Shown: piece by piece, positions 37,191 to 39,991 of the stretch
How the letters are laid out: each line of letters opens with the position of its first letter
Position numbering within the stretch: position 1 is the stretch's first letter
Origin: Gammaproteobacteria bacterium
GTDB taxonomy: Bacteria > Pseudomonadota > Gammaproteobacteria > Steroidobacterales > Steroidobacteraceae
Reading direction: 5' to 3'
NCBI GenBank assembly: GCA_020029535.1
Contig: JAIBJM010000050.1
Location: 1-39,991, forward strand
Length of the DNA stretch: 39,991 nt
Position numbers and translations under genes: made by a program
The notes under the pieces: generated by a model
The model's database searches: none
The model's input: only the letters and a program-made list of their open reading frames with translations
Told to the model about the DNA's origin: nothing

Positions 37191-37370
37191 GCCCGTCGGC
37201 TGGTTGGGTCAGCAGCTCACGGCAGCGCGCGGTTCAGAAATTTTCTGCGAAAATTTCTGCCGTCCCCTCGCGGCCGCCGGCATCTCGCAAGGCTAAAGCA
37301 TTGCTCGATGCTGTTCGGCGTCCGCTCGGCGCGCCGCAATTCGCTGCTGACCCAACCAGCCGACGAGCTC
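37189..37370. repeat. 182-bp element bounded by a 28-bp inverted repeat
   Basis: The left arm (37189-37216) and the right arm (37343-37370) are 28-base inverted repeats with a single mismatch (37193/37366). The left arm begins in the hemN stop codon. The interior, some 126 bases, has a perfect 11-bp hairpin at 37235-37259 and GC-rich segments. Short frames on both strands across this and the next 80 bases look like the spurious proteins made by intergenic repeats. It may be a MITE-like element, a structured RNA or a strong bidirectional terminator. I cannot check for other copies. Confidence 0.6.
37235..37259. terminator. Perfect hairpin inside the inverted-repeat element
   Basis: CAGAAATTTTC, a TGC loop and GAAAATTTCTG form an 11-bp perfect stem 45 bases after the hemN stop. 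The T-rich and A-rich halves give a short bidirectional terminator-like structure, suited to the convergent hemN and hemJ genes. Confidence 0.45.
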
Positions 37371-37489
37371 AACGGACTGAGCAGTCTCTCGCGGTGTTCT
37401 GTGCTGAGCAGCGCAAAGCGAGGGAATGGCCGTAGGCCATGCGCCGCCATGAGCTGTTCACCTCAGCTCGACAGCGGACGCATCACCAC

Positions 37490-37903
37490 TCAGTACGGCT
37501 TCATCACCACCAGCAGGATGATGGGAATCACGATCAGCAGCGGCGTCTCATTGAACAGCCGCAACTGCCAGGGTTTGGGCAACGGCTTGCCGGCATTGAT
37601 GCGCAGCAGGAAGCGGCGACACAGGTAGTGATACACCAGCAGCACGCCCACCAGTATCAGTTTCAGTTTCAGCCACGTGCCGGAGAAGCCATAGGCCAGC
37701 ACCAGCCAGAGGCCGAAGAACATTGCGAATATTCCCATCACCGTCATGAAGCCATACAGCCGCATGGCCATGGTCTGCAGGCGGCGTACGTCTTCACCGG
37801 CGCGGCTGCCTTCGGCGTAGTGGACGAAGATGCGGGGCAGGTAAAAAATCCCGGCGAGCCAGGCGATGACGCCCAGCAGGTGGAACGATTTCAGCAAGAG
37901 CAT
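37490..37903 (-). CDS. hemJ: HemJ-type protoporphyrinogen IX oxidase (CopD-like membrane protein)
   Basis: A 137-aa protein with four membrane helices. It fits HemJ, the membrane protoporphyrinogen oxidase of bacteria lacking HemG/HemY: H8 in K-S-F-H-L-L-G-V-I-A-W-L-A-G-I-F-Y-L-P-R is the conserved first-helix histidine, and T-W-L-K-L-K-L holds the conserved lysine. L-F-N-E-T-P is also typical. It would convert protoporphyrinogen IX to protoporphyrin IX after HemN. It reads opposite to the haem genes, converging on hemN with about 300 bases between stops, so it is separately transcribed, from the short gap (68 bases) shared with the acyltransferase gene. Confidence 0.9.
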   Translation of the reverse strand: MLLLKSFHLLGVIAWLAGIFYLPRIFVHYAEGSRAGEDVRRLQTMAMRLYGFMTVMGIFAMFFGLWLVLAYGFSGTWLKLKLILVGVLLVYHYLCRRFLLRINAGKPLPKPWQLRLFNETPLLIVIPIILLVVMKPY

Positions 37904-37971
37904 GCGCTAGCTTAGCCCAGCGGGGCCGCGGCCAGCTACACTGCGCCGCCGCGACATGCGTTCCGGCCAGC

Positions 37972-38892
37972 ATGGATTCACCCATCACAACACCCGAACG
38001 ACCAGGGGCTGATTCCGGGACCGCGCCGCCTTGGCTGCGGTGGCTGGCGGCCTTGCCGTATCCGTTGTTGCATGCCCTGGCAGGCACGCTGGCCTGGATT
38101 GCGCGCGTGCCGTTGCGCTTCCGGGTGCGCTATGGACGCGAGAACCTGCAGCGCTGCTTTCCGCAGATGACGCCCCGCGAACTGCGCCTGGCCATGGCGC
38201 GCCACTACCGCGCCATCGCCGATACCGTGCTGGAAATGACCAAGCTGGCGACGATGAGCGAAGCGGAGCTGTGCCAGCGCGTGGCGCTGCGCAATGCGGA
38301 GCTGGTGCATGCCGAGCTGGCCGCGGGCCGGCCGGTGATGCTGCTGTCGGCGCATCAGGGCAACTGGGAATGGCTGCTGCAGCGCGCGGCGGTGGAGTTC
38401 AGGTCCACGCCGTATTTCGGCGCCTACAAGCCGCTGCGCAGTGCGCGCTTCGATCGCGATCTGCTGTGGCTGCGGCAGCGTTTCGGTGCGCACATGGTGG
38501 CCGCCAAAGGGCTGATGCGTCCGCTGTTGCGTGCCAGGGGACCGCATGCGGTGGCCATGCTGGCCGACCAGGTGCCGTTGACCAGTCCGTCGCGCGTCTG
38601 GCTGCCCTTCATGGGTCAGCCCACGGCCTTTTATCCCGGGCCGGCCGAGATTGCGCGACGTTTCGGCTACTCGGCCTTTTTCTTTGCCATGCGTCCCACC
38701 GGCCCGGCGCGCTATGAAGTGGCCATCCTGCCGCTGGCATTGGCCGCGGAACAGGTGGATGTGGAAGAGTTCACGCGGCGCTATGCGGCGCTGCTCGAGC
38801 AGCAGCTGCGCGAACGTCCGTGGGACTGGGCCTGGGGGCACCGGCGCTGGAAGATCGTGCCGCCCGGCATCGAACCGCCCGACGCCGATTAG
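37972..38892 (+). CDS. LpxL/HtrB-type lysophospholipid (lipid A) acyltransferase
   Basis: A 306-aa inner-membrane acyltransferase. A hydrophobic N-terminal segment (about 20-50) precedes the catalytic motif S-A-H-Q-G-N-W-E near residue 125, the family's H-x4-E/D, followed by L-A-D-Q-V-P near 200 and Y-P-G-P-A-E. The C-terminal end W-x-W-G-H-R-R-W-K is typical of the LpxL group. It would transfer an acyl chain to lipid A, fitting a Gram-negative host. The ATG at 37972 is divergent from hemJ. Its stop overlaps the convergent hydratase gene by four bases. Confidence 0.9.
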   Translation: MDSPITTPERPGADSGTAPPWLRWLAALPYPLLHALAGTLAWIARVPLRFRVRYGRENLQRCFPQMTPRELRLAMARHYRAIADTVLEMTKLATMSEAELCQRVALRNAELVHAELAAGRPVMLLSAHQGNWEWLLQRAAVEFRSTPYFGAYKPLRSARFDRDLLWLRQRFGAHMVAAKGLMRPLLRARGPHAVAMLADQVPLTSPSRVWLPFMGQPTAFYPGPAEIARRFGYSAFFFAMRPTGPARYEVAILPLALAAEQVDVEEFTRRYAALLEQQLRERPWDWAWGHRRWKIVPPGIEPPDAD

Positions 38893-39671
38893 CCGTCGAA
38901 GTCCACCGACGCAGTACCCAGCCCCGCAAACTCAATCTGCGCGCGCTGTCCGACATCCAGCCAGCGGATGCCGTTGAAGCTGCCGGTGGTCACTACATCG
39001 CCGGCACGCAGACCGATGCCACGCGCCGCCAGATGATTGGCAAGCCCGAGCAGCGGCATCAGCGGGTCGCCGAGCGGATGACCGCCGCGCCCTTCATGCT
39101 GCAGCTCGCCATCGATGCGCAGGCGCAGTGGCAACTGCGTCAGGTCCAGATCGCGCCAGTCATGGCAGGGCGGGCCCAGCACCAGAGCTTCGCTGACAAG
39201 ACCGTCTGCCAGTTTGTCCAGCGAGGGCACACTGGCATTATCGACGAAGCGCGACGCACAGATCTCGATGACGGCATGCGCGCAGTCCACGGCATCGAGC
39301 ACTTCGGCGCGCCGATACAGCGCGCCAGGCCGCGGCGGCAACGCCTGCCGCAAACGAAACGCAAGCTCGGGTTCGATGCCGAAGCGGCGCGTGCCACGGG
39401 TCGCGGTGGTGGCCGGCGTGAGGCGCGCCGGCGAGTCCAGCAGCATGCCGGCCACGATGGGCGCCGACAGCATGGCGCCGCCATCGAGCATGGTGGCCTT
39501 CCAGCCGCCACCACGCGCCTGCAGCTGGCCCAGTACGGCCTGCTGGATGGCATAGGCTTCATCTTCGTTGCGAGGTGCCAGCGTGGCCGGCAACGCTGCA
39601 ATCGGGGCGGTCTGTCCGCGGCGGATGGCTGCCAGCAAGATGGCAGCGGCTTCGATGTTGCTGGATGGCAT
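38889..39671 (-). CDS. 2-keto-4-pentenoate hydratase / fumarylacetoacetate hydrolase-family protein
   Basis: A 260-aa protein of the MhpD-like hydratase group. It carries the metal ligands of this fold in G-I-E-P-E-L-A-F-R-L (near 100-110), the helix before it with K-A-T, and later D-x-V-x-T-G-S-F-N-G near 235. Members add water to 2-oxopent-4-enoate in the breakdown of aromatic compounds or decarboxylate 4-oxalocrotonate. No other ring-cleavage genes are adjacent, so the pathway is unclear. The ATG at 39671 is divergent from the GT2 gene at 39738. The stop overlaps the acyltransferase stop region, a convergent four-base overlap. Confidence 0.88.
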   Translation of the reverse strand: MPSSNIEAAAILLAAIRRGQTAPIAALPATLAPRNEDEAYAIQQAVLGQLQARGGGWKATMLDGGAMLSAPIVAGMLLDSPARLTPATTATRGTRRFGIEPELAFRLRQALPPRPGALYRRAEVLDAVDCAHAVIEICASRFVDNASVPSLDKLADGLVSEALVLGPPCHDWRDLDLTQLPLRLRIDGELQHEGRGGHPLGDPLMPLLGLANHLAARGIGLRAGDVVTTGSFNGIRWLDVGQRAQIEFAGLGTASVDFDG

Positions 39672-39737
39672 GGCGCGATTCTAGCTGCCACGCGCCCTTG
39701 TGCCACCGGCATTGATTCGCCAGAATGCGCCGCAATC

Positions 39738-39991
39738 ATGAAGCCGGCCTTGAGCGTCGTCATTCCCGTCTGCAACGAAGAGCTCAATGTGCAACCGCTG
39801 GCCAGCGAGATTGCCGCGGCGCTTCGTGGCACCGACATCGAAATCCTGTTCATTGACGACGGCAGCACCGATGGCACCGCGGCCGCGGTGCGCGCGGCGC
39901 GCGCCGTGAATCCTGCCATTCGCCTGCTGCGGCATTCCAGGCGCAGCGGCCAGAGCTCGGCACTGTGCAGCGGTTTTCGCGCGGCGCGTGC
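39738..39991 (+). CDS. GT2 glycosyltransferase, 3'-truncated by window edge
   Basis: The first 84 codons of a family 2 glycosyltransferase (S-V-V-I-P-V-C-N-E-E near residue 5 and L-F-I-D-D-G-S-T-D-G near 35, the nucleotide-sugar aspartates, followed by H-S-R-R-S-G-Q-S near 67). The pattern fits the DPM1/ArnC-like group that uses lipid-phosphate acceptors, near a lipid A acyltransferase. The frame is open to the last base, so the rest lies outside the window. The ATG is divergent from the hydratase gene, 66 bases away. Confidence 0.85.
   Translation, partial: MKPALSVVIPVCNEELNVQPLASEIAAALRGTDIEILFIDDGSTDGTAAAVRAARAVNPAIRLLRHSRRSGQSSALCSGFRAAR

Noticed and set aside
37187-37450. Short frames on both strands in the hemN-hemJ gap
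   Set aside because: They cover the inverted repeat and resemble the spurious proteins that intergenic repeats produce.

Overview
The window joins two kinds of DNA. Positions 1 to about 10,300 are accessory DNA of lower GC by eye: a type I restriction subunit, a ubiquitin-like protein conjugation cassette with its own regulators, and the mobilization genes of a plasmid or integrated mobilizable element. From about 10,400 onward the sequence is high-GC proteobacterial chromosome. TonB receptors with FecI/FecR signalling, LpxL-type acyltransferase, HemN/HemJ haem synthesis and the IorAB-type oxidoreductase point to a gammaproteobacterium, perhaps near Steroidobacteraceae/Xanthomonadales. That placement is inference from gene content only.

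Accessory part. HsdR (1-2958, 5' end outside the window) reads rightward. Everything from 7201 down to 3291 reads leftward: an XRE repressor and an ImmA/IrrE-type metalloprotease (overlapping by one base), then a single-domain ubiquitin-like protein, an E2-like protein, a JAB-E1 fusion and a DUF6527 protein, nearly all overlapping or within a few bases, followed by a DUF2188 protein. Together these look like a complete bacterial ubiquitin-like conjugation operon of the multiubiquitin/Prok-E2_E/JAB-ThiF/DUF6527 class (Bub-like). The E2 has no cysteine at all. The XRE promoter and the promoter in front of the ubiquitin-like gene have the same architecture (17-bp spacer, -10 TACGCT inside a shared AGCGTACT motif), so the XRE/ImmA pair probably controls the cassette. 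A hypothetical gene, a 59-aa small protein, a relaxase and a MobC-like protein follow to about 10,270.

Chromosomal part, left. A membrane GT2 polysaccharide synthase with a translationally coupled outer-membrane barrel protein (10404-12745); a small lipoprotein; a TetR repressor divergent from a DHA2 MFS exporter with a 22-bp palindromic operator between them; and a LysR regulator divergent from a module normally associated with Planctomycetes: PSD1/PSCyt lipoprotein (1218 aa), DUF1501 protein (broken by an out-of-frame internal deletion), and a cytochrome b561-cytochrome c-LRR fusion. FecI sigma factor, FecR and an STN-bearing TonB receptor follow on the same strand.

Chromosomal part, right. 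Tat-exported IorAB-type molybdenum hydroxylase, then a haem-synthesis run: a short, divergent HemA, HemC fused to a HemD-like domain, a histidine kinase and OmpR-type regulator inserted in the run, HemE and HemN, all closely packed. A roughly 300-bp gap with a 28-bp inverted repeat separates HemN from convergent HemJ. An LpxL-type acyltransferase, a 2-keto-4-pentenoate hydratase-like protein and the start of a GT2 gene close the window. I found no rRNA, tRNA, CRISPR array or transposase.
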